Of a stretch of DNA of 64,000 nt, positions 17,637 through 25,931 are shown one piece after another; the stretch's first letter is position 1, and each line of letters opens with the position of its first letter. The position numbers and the translations under genes are program-made. Location: NCBI RefSeq assembly GCF_937888285.1, contig NZ_CALART010000006.1, positions 32,625 to 96,624 on the forward strand, read 5' to 3'. Source of the stretch: an uncultured Aquimonas sp. (GTDB lineage: Bacteria > Pseudomonadota > Gammaproteobacteria > Xanthomonadales > Xanthomonadaceae). Under the pieces are notes generated by a model. The model was not told where the DNA came from, made no database searches, and was given only the letters and a program-made list of their open reading frames with translations.

Positions 17637-20516
17637 ATGCACAGCACACGACGCGCCGGCCCGAAGGCCCTGGCGCTGGCGATCGGCTTCGCGCTCACCG
17701 GTATCGCTTCACTCGCCTCGGCCCAGGCCATCCCCGCGCCCGGCCTGAAAGCCAACGGCAGCATCTCCTACGACGCCGAGGGCGTGCCCACGGTCACCGC
17801 GGCCACGGACGAAGACGCCGCCTGGCTGATGGGCTACGCCCACGCCCGCGATCGCTTTTTCCAGATGGACCTGCTGCGCCGCACCGCCAGCGGCACGCTC
17901 GCCGAACTGGTCGGCCCCAGCGTGCTGGCGCGCGATGTCGAGCTGCGCACCCTCGGCCTGCGCCGCGCGGCCTGGGCCAGCTGGGCCAAGAGCTCGCCCG
18001 AACTGCGGGGACAGCTGAAGGCCTACTCGGACGGCGTCAATGCCTGGCTGAAAACCAACCCCGTGCCGACCGAGCACCAGGCCCTGGAGCTGAGCTCGGC
18101 CGACGTCTGGTCGCCGGTCGACTCGCTGGTGATCGGCAAGCTGCTGGCCTTCCAGCTCAGCTTCGATCTGGACATCGACTACACCGTCAAGCTGGGCGCC
18201 TACCAGCAGGCCGGTGCCGCCGCCGGCTTCAACGGTGCAGCCCTGTTCTTCGAAGACACCCACCGCAGCATGCCGGCCGATGATCGCGTCACCGTGCCCG
18301 GCTTCCTTGCCAGCCTGAGCAGCGAGGAAGGCGAGGGCAGCGATGCGCTGAACCCGAAGTCGGGCAGCGCGCCGGCCTTCGACCCGGAGGCCGTGCCAAT
18401 GGTTGATGCGCAGGTGCTGCAGGCCGCGCAGAACTACGTCGAGCGCATCCGCGACAACCCGGTGATCGCCCCGCAGCTCTCGCGCCGCGAGAACCGCGCC
18501 GGTTCCAACTGGTGGATCGTCGGTGGCCAGCACACGGCATCGGGCAAACCCATCCTGGCCAACGACCCGCATCTGGCGCTGGACACGCCGATGCTGTTCC
18601 ACGAAGGCCATGTGATCAGCAACGACCCGCGCTACCCCACGCCGATGAACACCGTCGGTGCGGTCGCGCCCGGCACGCCGGTGCCGATCCTCGGCTGCAA
18701 CAGCCACTTCTGCTGGGGCCTGACCACCAACCCGCTCGACGTGACCGACGCCTACGCCGAGCGCTTCATCCTCAACAGCTACGGCCTGCCGACCCACACG
18801 ATCTACCAGGGCACTGCAGAGCCGGTGCTGTGGGTGTTCCAGAGCTACTTCGTCAACAACATCGGCGACGGCGTGCGCGACAACGTCACCCGCAACAACT
18901 CGATCGGCTACACCAACGGCGGCATCAGCATCCTCGTGCCCCGCCGCAACAACGGCCCGGTGCTGAGCATCACCGGCAACACCGGCATCTCGGTGGCCTA
19001 CACCGGCTGGGGCGCGACGCAGGAGCTGGAAGCCTTCAGCCGCATGAACCGCGCCACCAACCTCGAGCAGTTCCGCGCCGCGCTGCAGTACTTCGACGTC
19101 GGCTCGCAGAACTTCGCCTACGCCGACAAGCAGGGCAACATCGCGTATCTCGCCACGGCCGAGGCGCCGATCCGCGAGGACCTGCAGCGCAATACCGTCA
19201 CCGGCGTGCCGCCCTACCTGATCCGCAACGGCCAGGGCGGCAACGAATGGCTGCCGCGCACCAACACCTACCCGGCCCAGGCCCTGCCGTATGAGGTGTT
19301 GTCGCCGGCCGAGATGCCGCAGTCGGTCAACCCGGCCCGTGGCTACATCGCCAATGCCAACAACGACCCCGTGGGCAACACGCTGGACAACAGCGTGGTC
19401 AACGAGCAGCGCCCCGGCGGCGGCATCTACTACCTCTCGCCTGGCTACTCCAGCTACCGCCAGGGCCGCATCGATCGCGAGCTGCAGCGGCTGATCGCCC
19501 GCGGCGGCATCACCATCGAGGACATGCAGGCCCTGCAGGCCAACACCCAGTTCCTCGACGCCGAACTGGTGCTGCCGCATCTGCTGGGCGCGGCCGAGCG
19601 CATCGGCGCCTCCAACTGCCGCGCCACCTTCGATCCGACCGACCCGCGCATCGCGCAGTCGCTGGAACTGCTGCGCAGCTGGGACTACAGCGCCCCGACC
19701 GGCATCCGCGAGGGCTTTGACCGCGGCGACAACCCGATGAACCTGCCCGAGCCCAGCGACGCGCAGATCCGCGCCTCGGCTGCGGCCACGATCTGGTCGG
19801 TGTTCCGCGGCCAGCTGGTGCGCAACGTCATCGACCACACGCTGACCCAGGTGGGCCTGGGCGGGCAGCTGCCCGGCAACAACGAAGCCTATGTGGCGGT
19901 GAAGCGCCTGCTCGATACCTTCGACACGCGCCAGGGCCGCGGCGCCTCGGGCCTGGACTTCTTCCGCAACGTGCCGGCGGCCTTCGCCAGCCTGCCCGCC
20001 GCGGACCGTCGCGACTGCCTCTTGGTCGGCAGCCTGAAGAACGCCCTGGACACACTGTCCAGCGAAGCCTTCGCACCCGCCTTCGCACGCTCGACCAATG
20101 TGCTCGACTACCGCTGGGGCAAGCTGCACCGCATCGTGCTCGACCACCCGCTGGGCGGCCCCTTCAACATCCCGGGCAGCAACCCGTACCCGTTCCAGAA
20201 TCTGAGCCCACAGCTGCCCGGTCTGGCCCGCCCCGGCGGCTACGAAGTGGTGGACGCCTCCGGCCACGGCGTGCGTTCCAACACCCTCAACGGCTTCATG
20301 TTCGGCAGCGGCCCCGTGCGCCGCTTCATCGGCGAAATGACCGACCCGCCGACCCTGCTGCAGATCATGCCCGGCGGCCAGGACGGCAAGATCGGCGGCC
20401 CCGGCTATGTCAGCCAATTGCCGCGCTGGCTGGTGAATGCCTACAAGCCCCTGGTGCTGGACCCGGCGGCCTCGCAGGCGGGCGAAGTGGCGAAAATCGA
20501 GTTCACCCCGAGGTGA
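17637..20516 (+). CDS. Penicillin-acylase-family Ntn hydrolase (possible acyl-homoserine-lactone acylase)
   Basis: A 959-residue exported hydrolase. ATG at 17637 follows a strong AGGAGG site and begins a signal peptide ending LASAQA. The alpha part has DEDAAWLMGYAHARDRFFQMD and the long LRRTASGTLAELVG helix. The beta part begins at the self-processing serine, Ser290, in RAGSNWWIVGG, followed by KPILANDPHL, both diagnostic of the S45 family. Precursors of this family are cleaved in the periplasm into two chains. Substrates range from penicillins to acyl-homoserine lactones and aculeacin; the sequence alone does not decide. It is preceded by a repeat-rich gap and followed directly by a strong terminator, so it is likely transcribed alone. 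Confidence 0.88.
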   Translation: MHSTRRAGPKALALAIGFALTGIASLASAQAIPAPGLKANGSISYDAEGVPTVTAATDEDAAWLMGYAHARDRFFQMDLLRRTASGTLAELVGPSVLARDVELRTLGLRRAAWASWAKSSPELRGQLKAYSDGVNAWLKTNPVPTEHQALELSSADVWSPVDSLVIGKLLAFQLSFDLDIDYTVKLGAYQQAGAAAGFNGAALFFEDTHRSMPADDRVTVPGFLASLSSEEGEGSDALNPKSGSAPAFDPEAVPMVDAQVLQAAQNYVERIRDNPVIAPQLSRRENRAGSNWWIVGGQHTASGKPILANDPHLALDTPMLFHEGHVISNDPRYPTPMNTVGAVAPGTPVPILGCNSHFCWGLTTNPLDVTDAYAERFILNSYGLPTHTIYQGTAEPVLWVFQSYFVNNIGDGVRDNVTRNNSIGYTNGGISILVPRRNNGPVLSITGNTGISVAYTGWGATQELEAFSRMNRATNLEQFRAALQYFDVGSQNFAYADKQGNIAYLATAEAPIREDLQRNTVTGVPPYLIRNGQGGNEWLPRTNTYPAQALPYEVLSPAEMPQSVNPARGYIANANNDPVGNTLDNSVVNEQRPGGGIYYLSPGYSSYRQGRIDRELQRLIARGGITIEDMQALQANTQFLDAELVLPHLLGAAERIGASNCRATFDPTDPRIAQSLELLRSWDYSAPTGIREGFDRGDNPMNLPEPSDAQIRASAAATIWSVFRGQLVRNVIDHTLTQVGLGGQLPGNNEAYVAVKRLLDTFDTRQGRGASGLDFFRNVPAAFASLPAADRRDCLLVGSLKNALDTLSSEAFAPAFARSTNVLDYRWGKLHRIVLDHPLGGPFNIPGSNPYPFQNLSPQLPGLARPGGYEVVDASGHGVRSNTLNGFMFGSGPVRRFIGEMTDPPTLLQIMPGGQDGKIGGPGYVSQLPRWLVNAYKPLVLDPAASQAGEVAKIEFTPR

Positions 20517-20547
20517 TCGCTCTCATTTGTTGAGTAGGAGGAAACGC

Positions 20548-20579
20548 AAAGGGCCCGCACACGCGGGCCCTTTGTCTTT
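20548..20579 (+). terminator. Rho-independent terminator after the acylase gene
   Basis: Perfect 11-bp stem AAAGGGCCCGC / GCGGGCCCTTT with an ACAC loop, then a T-rich tail (tttgtcttt). It lies 32 bp after the stop codon at 20516. Confidence 0.9.
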
Positions 20580-20698
20580 GGCGGACCCGCGTGTGAGGTG
20601 GGATTGAATCAGGGAGTGAACTGGGATACGGTCGGCGCCGCTGGGTGCGGCGTGTCGTGCTTTGGGACAGATTATGCGACGGAGAGTGCGCGAGTCAG

Positions 20699-20797
20699 CT
20701 TCCTAAGCTGTTGTTTGAGTTAAGGTTCTGGTGCCTACGGCAGTTCGAGGCGCCAGGTTATAGGACAGATTAGACGTCACCTTGACGTCTACATTGA
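20699..20797. other. Hairpin-rich segment at the left edge of the cassette island (possible attI or decayed attC)
   Basis: The segment contains a perfect 9-bp hairpin at 20771-20791 (TAGACGTCA cct TGACGTCTA) and an imperfect one pairing ctggtgcct with aggcgccag. It begins with ttcctaag and leads into gttagaa at 20798, which fits the outer ends of an attC; the TTGAGTTA motif occurs twice. It could be an attI-like landing site or a worn attC of a lost cassette. No gene is seen in 20580-20814. Confidence 0.35.
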
Positions 20798-20814
20798 GTT
20801 AGAAGGCAAGAATT

Positions 20815-21615
20815 ATGACCCTGTGCGTAGTATGGAGAAAAAACGACGAAGTGCATTTCGCGTCTGACTCAAGAGTCACGTTGGCTAAGAACTCCCATGC
20901 TGATGTTGGCATCAAGGTTCTCTCGCTTCCGTATAACATTTATTCGCCACGCGATTCCACCACAGGTGCGCGATCACTGGACGTCACCGGAGAACTCGGC
21001 ATGTGCTTTGCCGGAAGCGCCGTGAGTTCACTTTTTGTCAAAGAGTCGGTCGCGGAAGTCCTAAAAGATCTTCAACATGTTCCGCACCACAGCAATGCCA
21101 GCATGGATGGTTTGGCTCGGCTCGTATTTACGGCTTATCGCCTTATCTCAAAACAAGTATGCAGCACAGCAGTTGGTGGCAATGGAAGAGCTGTGCTCGT
21201 TATTGCGGGGTGGTGTATTGAGAAAAAGTGTGTCCGCACATTTCTTCTTGAGACAAGTGGCGCGAATAAGTATTCATGCCAGGAGATTCTCACTGCACCA
21301 GACCAGCACCATTTTATCGGCAGCGGCAAGAGCAAAGCTGAAGCCCTCTTACCAACGAATCCATCGAGCACTGACTACTTGAGGGTTCTGAAATCGGTTA
21401 TTGACGATCCAGTCGTGGATTCTGTCGGCGGCTCGATTCAGTATGGTCATTTTGAAAACGGCAACTTCAAATTGTCTGGAATCGTAGAGCTAAAGGACGG
21501 TGTTCACTACCGGCGCGGAGCGTTGGACCTAAACGGCACTGAGTTTATGGGAGCGGATGACATCCTTATCCCTGGCCTCAGTTATATCGATCCGTTCAAC
21601 ACGTTCTCGGGGTAA
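20815..21615 (+). CDS. Proteasome/HslV-like N-terminal-nucleophile hydrolase in an integron cassette
   Basis: A 266-residue protein. If Met1 is removed, Thr becomes residue 1, Asp (FASDSRVT) is residue 17 and Lys (GIKVLSL) is residue 33. These are the catalytic positions T1/D17/K33 of HslV and proteasome beta subunits, and the alignment to E. coli HslV is gap-free here (also R7, N9, V12, A15, T21, L22). Downstream ELGMCFAGSAVSSLF and FIGSGKSKAEALL match the FAGG and IGSGG strands of the fold. It is about 90 residues longer than HslV, nearer the size of the Anbu group. No ATPase partner such as HslU is adjacent. Codon use is AT-richer than the host. The cassette gives it its own short leader with an AAGG site. 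Peptidase activity is inferred. Confidence 0.7.
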   Translation: MTLCVVWRKNDEVHFASDSRVTLAKNSHADVGIKVLSLPYNIYSPRDSTTGARSLDVTGELGMCFAGSAVSSLFVKESVAEVLKDLQHVPHHSNASMDGLARLVFTAYRLISKQVCSTAVGGNGRAVLVIAGWCIEKKCVRTFLLETSGANKYSCQEILTAPDQHHFIGSGKSKAEALLPTNPSSTDYLRVLKSVIDDPVVDSVGGSIQYGHFENGNFKLSGIVELKDGVHYRRGALDLNGTEFMGADDILIPGLSYIDPFNTFSG

Positions 21616-21618
21616 CTT

Positions 21619-21682
21619 GCCTTCTAACAACTCGTCCCATCGGACCGCCCTGACGGGCCGCCGCTGAACTCAAACGTTAGGC
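21619..21682 (+). repeat. attC recombination site between the two cassettes
   Basis: 64 bp running from R'' (gccttctaac, 21619-21628) to R' (gttaggc, 21676-21682). The centre is an imperfect inverted repeat (cggaccgccc tgac gggccgccg), followed by the typical tgaactcaaacgttaggc end. Size and layout fit a classic 59-base element. The crossover point would be between G21676 and T21677. Confidence 0.8.
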
Positions 21683-21687
21683 ATCGC

Positions 21688-22869
21688 ATGCCACTTCCTT
21701 CCAACTTCCTCGCATCCCTTACCTCTCCTCATCTCCGTGAGATCCTGGAAAGATTGAAGAGTCAGGATCGTCCGAAGGGCGCAGTAAGGTGGACTCTGCG
21801 AAATGAGATCGCACCCAGTGACTTGTACTGCTACCTTTGGGCGCGTTTCGGACCACCGAACGGACTTCAGAACTTCCTGAGAAAAGACGATTCGGACAAT
21901 CTTATTCACTGGGAATGGCATCTCACCGGAAGCGACGGTTGGGTTGCCTTTCAGGGCATGAACTTCCGTACCGAGATCTGGCTCATTGGTCAGTTTCCGT
22001 TTCAAGAAGAAGACAAGGCTGAACTCTTCTCTCAGATCAAGAGTGACTTCGCCTCACACGGGAAACGAATGTCTGAAGTGAGGAAGGCTCTTGAGAACTG
22101 GATCGAGTTTGTAAACCCCTACGCCAGAATTCGAAGTTCAGTGGAGAAGTTGCTTGTGGAGCTTGCGTCGCTTGAGCTTCGACCCGAAGACGAGGCAATT
22201 CCGGACCTCGACACTGCGGAACTTTTGCCCCCGGACCGCTGGGGCGACATTTTCTCACGTTACAGCAAAGGGCTCGGCCTTTGCTTCGGGATTCGCTCGA
22301 TGCTCCCCGTAATGGCCGAAGCCTTTGTCAATCTTCTGCTCTTCATGCTTCTAAGACCAGAGATAAAGACGGATGATCGACTTCGTGAGAACGCCATTCG
22401 TCAGCCAATCGACGTCCGGGTAAAGAGCTTGCACATGACTTGCATTGGCTTTGCCACGCCCGTTGACTACCAGCACGCAGCATGTAAAGCCTACCATTCG
22501 ATGGTCAACGAGCGGAACGATTTGCTGCACGGCAATGTGGTCCTCGAGAAGCTCCGCTTTAACGAGGTGTTTTTCAATGACAGGGTGCCAGTTTTTAAGC
22601 AGTATCGAAGCCTGTGGCAAAGGTCCGTAGGCGTCGAGATTGAGTCAGTTGGTCTGCATCGCCTTCATAAAGAAGTTGAGACCGTCAACGCACTCATCGA
22701 CTATCTGAAATCCTGCCTAAAGCCGCAAGTACGAGACCACATTGAGAGAGTTTCCAGCGTCCGCGACCTCGGTCTTAACACGGCAAACGGGAGAGTCGGA
22801 ATATTGTTTCCCGGCCATCTTGTTGACATGTGGCCAGTAACTGAGCCCGCACGCGAAGGCGACGCCTAG
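21688..22869 (+). CDS. Cassette-encoded protein with HEPN-like R-x4-H motif, function unknown
   Basis: A 393-residue protein in cassette 2, starting 6 bp after the attC end. It is mixed alpha with an N-terminal half containing HWEWHLTGSDGWVAFQG and a predicted helical C-terminal half. At residues 272-282 it has MVNERNDLLHG, an R-N-x-x-x-H pattern like the RNase motif of HEPN/Apea-like domains, which often occur in defence and toxin systems. Two hydrophobic helices (VNLLLFMLL) flank the motif. Beyond this no family is recognised. The stop codon overlaps the R'' copy of the cassette end. AT-richer than the flanks, supporting transfer. HEPN assignment rests on one motif. Confidence 0.6.
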   Translation: MPLPSNFLASLTSPHLREILERLKSQDRPKGAVRWTLRNEIAPSDLYCYLWARFGPPNGLQNFLRKDDSDNLIHWEWHLTGSDGWVAFQGMNFRTEIWLIGQFPFQEEDKAELFSQIKSDFASHGKRMSEVRKALENWIEFVNPYARIRSSVEKLLVELASLELRPEDEAIPDLDTAELLPPDRWGDIFSRYSKGLGLCFGIRSMLPVMAEAFVNLLLFMLLRPEIKTDDRLRENAIRQPIDVRVKSLHMTCIGFATPVDYQHAACKAYHSMVNERNDLLHGNVVLEKLRFNEVFFNDRVPVFKQYRSLWQRSVGVEIESVGLHRLHKEVETVNALIDYLKSCLKPQVRDHIERVSSVRDLGLNTANGRVGILFPGHLVDMWPVTEPAREGDA

Positions 22870-22870
22870 C
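22859..22870 (+). repeat. R''-like end of cassette 2
   Basis: gcgacgcctagc matches the reverse complement of the cassette 2 start (gttaggcatcgc) at 10 of 12 positions. The GCCTAGC core departs from GCCTAAC by one base. No matching GTTRRRY end is clear within the next 200 bp, so this attC looks truncated or decayed. Confidence 0.5.
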
Positions 22871-23203
22871 CCTTCGTGAATGGACTCTCCCGTCAACCGC
22901 TGACGATTCGTCTGTTTTCTGGTTCCTGCTGACCCGCTCTTCCCGCGCCTGAGCAAGTGGCTGCATTCTCGTATTCGGCTTTTTCGAAAGCGGTGGCTCT
23001 AGCGATGATGGAATCCGCGAAGCAGCGCCATTCGTTCAAGCGGCCACTGCAGGCCGACTCAGTTGTCAGCGTATCTGGTTCGGGGACCGTCGCAGCGGTT
23101 TAAATTCCGATTCGCGAGAGGCGGCCGTCCACTTGATACTCCGGCCGATAGTGCTCTGCTGCTCAGCTTGGTGCAGACCTCAAGGCCCCTTGGCTGGATC
23201 CAC
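22871..23203. other. Gap with no recognised gene after the cassette island
   Basis: Composition returns gradually to the high-GC host level. A frame upstream of the next gene stays open from 23063, but its residues look non-coding and it has no ribosome site. No repeat or terminator stands out. Confidence 0.4.
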
Positions 23204-23737
23204 ATGAGCACATTTCCCAAAGAGCTGGATAGGTTGATTGGCCGTCGGATGAAGGAACTCGGCCGGGTCCTCTTCAAGGAGGAAAGCGATGCACTGGAGG
23301 GTGAGCTGTTCCAGAGCTGGGTAGCCGCGAAGCGCTATGACGAGTTGATTCGACGCATGCATGCCGTCTACGACCGCGAGGGCGGCCTGGAAGAATGCAT
23401 CGTGCTGGGTATTGCGCTGCAGGAGGCTGGTGATTCTGAGCGCATCGACACGCTGTTCCGTGGCTTGATCAACCGCAGGGTGAAGGCGTTCTGGGCGAAC
23501 TGGGACGCCGCGCTGTCTGGCCATCCCGGCCACATGCGCGGCTGCGCGAAGCAAGCCTCCGATGCCATGGAGGTCTACCTGGAGTACTACATCCGCCTCG
23601 CCAACCTCGGCCAGCAGGAGAAGAAGGAGGCTCTTCGAGACGAGATGCTCGCGTTCCAGGCGCGGCAGCGTGGCGCCACGCTGCCCAAGGCGCCGAAGAG
23701 TTCATCCAAGCGGACACCGCCTACCGGCGGGGCTTAG
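23204..23737 (+). CDS. Conserved-looking helical protein, function unknown
   Basis: A 177-residue soluble, mostly alpha-helical protein, Glu/Arg-rich, with a basic low-complexity tail (KAPKSSSKRT). The frame has strong host-like codon use. ATG at 23204 (MSTFPKELDRLIG) is chosen; the frame is open upstream to 23063 but that part looks unlike protein. Features such as LEECIVLGIALQEAGDSERID and AMEVYLEYYIRLANLGQQEKK suggest a helical repeat fold of TPR-like character. It is followed after 5 bp by the next small gene, so the three genes from here to 24259 are likely one operon. No function is proposed. Confidence 0.6.
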   Translation: MSTFPKELDRLIGRRMKELGRVLFKEESDALEGELFQSWVAAKRYDELIRRMHAVYDREGGLEECIVLGIALQEAGDSERIDTLFRGLINRRVKAFWANWDAALSGHPGHMRGCAKQASDAMEVYLEYYIRLANLGQQEKKEALRDEMLAFQARQRGATLPKAPKSSSKRTPPTGGA

Positions 23738-23742
23738 CCTTG

Positions 23743-24042
23743 ATGTCATGCCCTATGGAAGCTGACGACCCCGTGGCACGGATTCTGGAAGCGCGCTGCG
23801 CTGAGCGCACCATCGCCGTACTTGCCGATGGCCGTCGTCTCACAGTGCACAACGCAGTCTGTGGCCGAGACACCGGCGCCACTTGTGACCACGTCACCAC
23901 GAACGTTTCGCCCACGCCTTGCGTGCCCCACACGGTGGACTTCTTCCAGACCGATGAGGTCGTTCAGCTTGAGGATGAGGAGGGTCGCCTGTTGTATCGT
24001 CGGCCCGCCTACGAGGCACACACGCCGATGTCCGCCACGTAA
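23743..24042 (+). CDS. Small Cys-containing protein, function unknown
   Basis: A 99-residue protein starting at ATG 23743, directly after the previous stop (a TTG at 23740 is in frame). It has five cysteines spread through the sequence, including AVCGRDTGATCDHV and TPCVPH, which might bind a metal. No signal peptide or membrane segment. Tight packing with both neighbours (5 bp before, 1 bp after) supports it being real and co-translated. No family recognised. Confidence 0.5.
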   Translation: MSCPMEADDPVARILEARCAERTIAVLADGRRLTVHNAVCGRDTGATCDHVTTNVSPTPCVPHTVDFFQTDEVVQLEDEEGRLLYRRPAYEAHTPMSAT

Positions 24043-24043
24043 C

Positions 24044-24259
24044 GTGAACACGTACACCTATTGGGATGCGGGCCACCCGTATCGGATGCGCACCTGGCTA
24101 CGCGTGCGCTTGCCCGCCGCGTTGACTTGGCTCGCTCCTACCGGCGAGGACTGCGAAGCGGCAGGTGGCTGGCATCGCTGGTACAACATCGATGGCTGTC
24201 AGTCCGGTTGCTATCACTGCCATGTAGTACGCGAAGGTCGGCTCTGGGAGACTGCGTGA
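24044..24259 (+). CDS. Small Cys/His-containing protein, function unknown
   Basis: A 71-residue protein starting at GTG 24044, one base after the preceding stop. The second half reads GGWHRWYNIDGCQSGCYHCHV, rich in Trp, Cys and His, with C-x2-C and C-x2-C-x-C spacing suggestive of a metal site. No signal peptide. The start is GTG with no ATG nearby; operon packing supports it. No family recognised. Confidence 0.5.
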   Translation: MNTYTYWDAGHPYRMRTWLRVRLPAALTWLAPTGEDCEAAGGWHRWYNIDGCQSGCYHCHVVREGRLWETA

Positions 24260-24371
24260 AGCAAACCGCCAGTCGGCGACGCGTGTTCACTGTCTGGGCC
24301 AGCATTCGGGCTCATGGACGGTGCCGCCGCAGGGCGCGATCGATTCACCACCACGCACCGAGGTACTCCCT

Positions 24372-25097
24372 ATGCGGAACCTGATCGCAAGTCTGTTCAC
24401 CGTTGCGGTGCTGGCTGGCTGTGGAGAGGGCAGCCAGGGCGACTGGACCTGCCGCATCGAGGGCGATCGCATGCTCGCGCGCGAGGTCGACGACCTGCTC
24501 GAGATCGATACCCGCACCGGCACGGTGGTGTTCACCAACTTCGAGGGGCGGCGAGAGTTCGATCGCACGCATCTGCATCTGGTCGATGAGCGCCAGCGCG
24601 ACCCCGACGAGTATCTGCTGATCCTCGGCGACGAGCGCTTCCTGATGACCGTGCTCGACCCTGTCTGCGTCGACAAGGGCGCTTCGATCCTCAAGCGCGC
24701 CGACGCGGCGGAACGCGCCCGCGAGCCTGAGCTTGCCGGGGCCGTGCGCGCTGCGCTGGAGGCTGGTGATCCTCCGGCTGCCGCACGGCTGCTGGAGGAC
24801 GCAGCGGAGCGTGGGCACGCCTGGGCCCAGGCGGCCCTGGGCGTGATGCTGAAGAACGGCGAGGGTGTTCCGGCGGACCCGCAGCGTGCGGTGTACTGGC
24901 TGGAGCATGCGGCCAGCCAGAACCACGCGGAGGGGGCCTATCGACTCGGCGCGCTCTACGCCAGCGGCGCCGCTGGCCCGGCGAAGAGGCGGCGCGCCCT
25001 GTACATGGCGCAGATCGCGCAGGTCCAGAACCATGCCGGGGCGCAGGCTTTGATGGATGAGCTGCGTCGGACCCGCGAGGCGCAGCGTTCGCGCTGA
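24372..25097 (+). CDS. Lipoprotein with Sel1-like repeats
   Basis: A 241-residue protein. The N-terminus MRNLIASLFTVAVLAGC is a lipoprotein signal with lipobox LAGC. Residues about 20-110 form a small beta-rich domain. The C-terminal half has two to three Sel1-type helical pairs (GHAWAQAALGVMLKNGEGV, DPQRAVYWLEHAASQNHAEG, AYRLGALYASGAAGPA). Sel1 repeats usually mediate protein contacts. ATG 24372 is chosen because it opens the signal peptide. It stands 112 bp after the small-gene trio and need not be co-transcribed. Role unknown. Confidence 0.8.
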   Translation: MRNLIASLFTVAVLAGCGEGSQGDWTCRIEGDRMLAREVDDLLEIDTRTGTVVFTNFEGRREFDRTHLHLVDERQRDPDEYLLILGDERFLMTVLDPVCVDKGASILKRADAAERAREPELAGAVRAALEAGDPPAAARLLEDAAERGHAWAQAALGVMLKNGEGVPADPQRAVYWLEHAASQNHAEGAYRLGALYASGAAGPAKRRRALYMAQIAQVQNHAGAQALMDELRRTREAQRSR

Positions 25098-25541
25098 GTC
25101 TTGCGCAGGGTGGATGCGCTGAAGATCACGTATAGATGGAGCGCAAAGTCTTGAAAGCGGAAAACCGGCCGGAGGCGACTGGGCAGTTGCTGCATAGCCG
25201 CTTTGCACCCAGCGCATGCAGCGCCCATCGGTACGTTTGCCGGCACCGCACCGCACCGCGAACTCGCCGTCGTTGATGGGCTATGCCGTTCAATCAATGG
25301 CTCTGAACAGGCACCCAGCAGGTGCTCGGAGCACTGACGGTGGCGTGCGGCTTTGCGTCCACACAGCTGCCGCGCAGAACGCGTCGAGCGACCTGCGTCC
25401 GGCCGGCTGCAGCGCACTTCACAGAAGAAGCAGTCGTATTGTTCGGGGGGCAGGAGTACCGTCTTCCGGCGGGTGGCGACGTGGCTTCGCGGCGCGCGCC
25501 ATGCAGACCTTTCGCGGCAGGGCAAGGTGTGAGGAATGAGC
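25098..25541. other. Gap without a recognised gene
   Basis: About 440 bp. Open frames exist but have unlikely composition, no ribosome site and no family resemblance. No strong repeat seen. It may contain a decayed gene. Confidence 0.4.
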
Positions 25542-25931
25542 ATGCAGTCGTGGCTTCTTGCGGCGTCGGTCCTGGCCACGCTGACCGGCGTGGTTCACTC
25601 GCTCCTAGGTGAGCGGCTGATCTTTCGCCACCTGCGCTCGGTCGGCCTGGTGCCCTCGCTTCCCGCACCGCCGCTGCAGGGGCGCCATGTCCAGATCCTG
25701 TGGGCCACCTGGCACCTGGCCTCGGTGCTTGCCTGGGCCTTCGCCGGCCTGCTCTGGTCTGTGGCGCGCGAGCCTGCGTCCCCGTCCACGCAGGCTGTGC
25801 TGAGCGCGGCGGTGTTCGGCTTCACCGGCAGCGCTCTGCTCGTGCTGGTCGGCACGCGAGGTCGCCACCCCGGGTGGGTGGCACTCGCTGCGGTCGGTCT
25901 GCTGTGCGGGATGGCCCTGCGTTCCGCCTGA
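25542..25931 (+). CDS. Small integral membrane protein, function unknown
   Basis: A 129-residue protein with four predicted membrane helices (LLAASVLATLTGVVHSLLG, LWATWHLASVLAWAFAGLLW, AVLSAAVFGFTGSALLVLVG, WVALAAVGLLCGMAL). A conserved-looking HSLLGERLI follows helix 1, and WHLASVLAW has a His that could face the membrane. ATG 25542 is preferred over ATG 25536, because the GAGGA site lies six bases upstream of it. The gap that follows (25932-26251) shows nothing recognisable. Function not assigned. Confidence 0.65.
   Translation: MQSWLLAASVLATLTGVVHSLLGERLIFRHLRSVGLVPSLPAPPLQGRHVQILWATWHLASVLAWAFAGLLWSVAREPASPSTQAVLSAAVFGFTGSALLVLVGTRGRHPGWVALAAVGLLCGMALRSA

Larger units (their letters stand above)
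20799..22875 (+). mobile_element. Two integron gene cassettes without integrase (CALIN-like)
   Basis: The 5' end of cassette 1, (g)ttagaaggcaag at 20798-20810, has its exact reverse complement cttgccttctaac at 21616-21628, just after the gene. This is the R'/R'' pairing expected for an intact cassette. The attC right end gttaggc at 21676 then opens cassette 2, whose start gttaggcatcgc is matched 10 of 12 in reverse complement by gcgacgcctagc at 22859-22870. Each cassette holds one gene close behind its 5' boundary, in the same orientation. Base composition is clearly AT-richer than the flanks. No integrase gene is present in the window. Confidence 0.75.

Noticed and set aside
20815..21615. 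Identification of the cassette gene as HslV itself
   Set aside because: It is about 90 residues longer and has no HslU neighbour, so only fold-level similarity is claimed.
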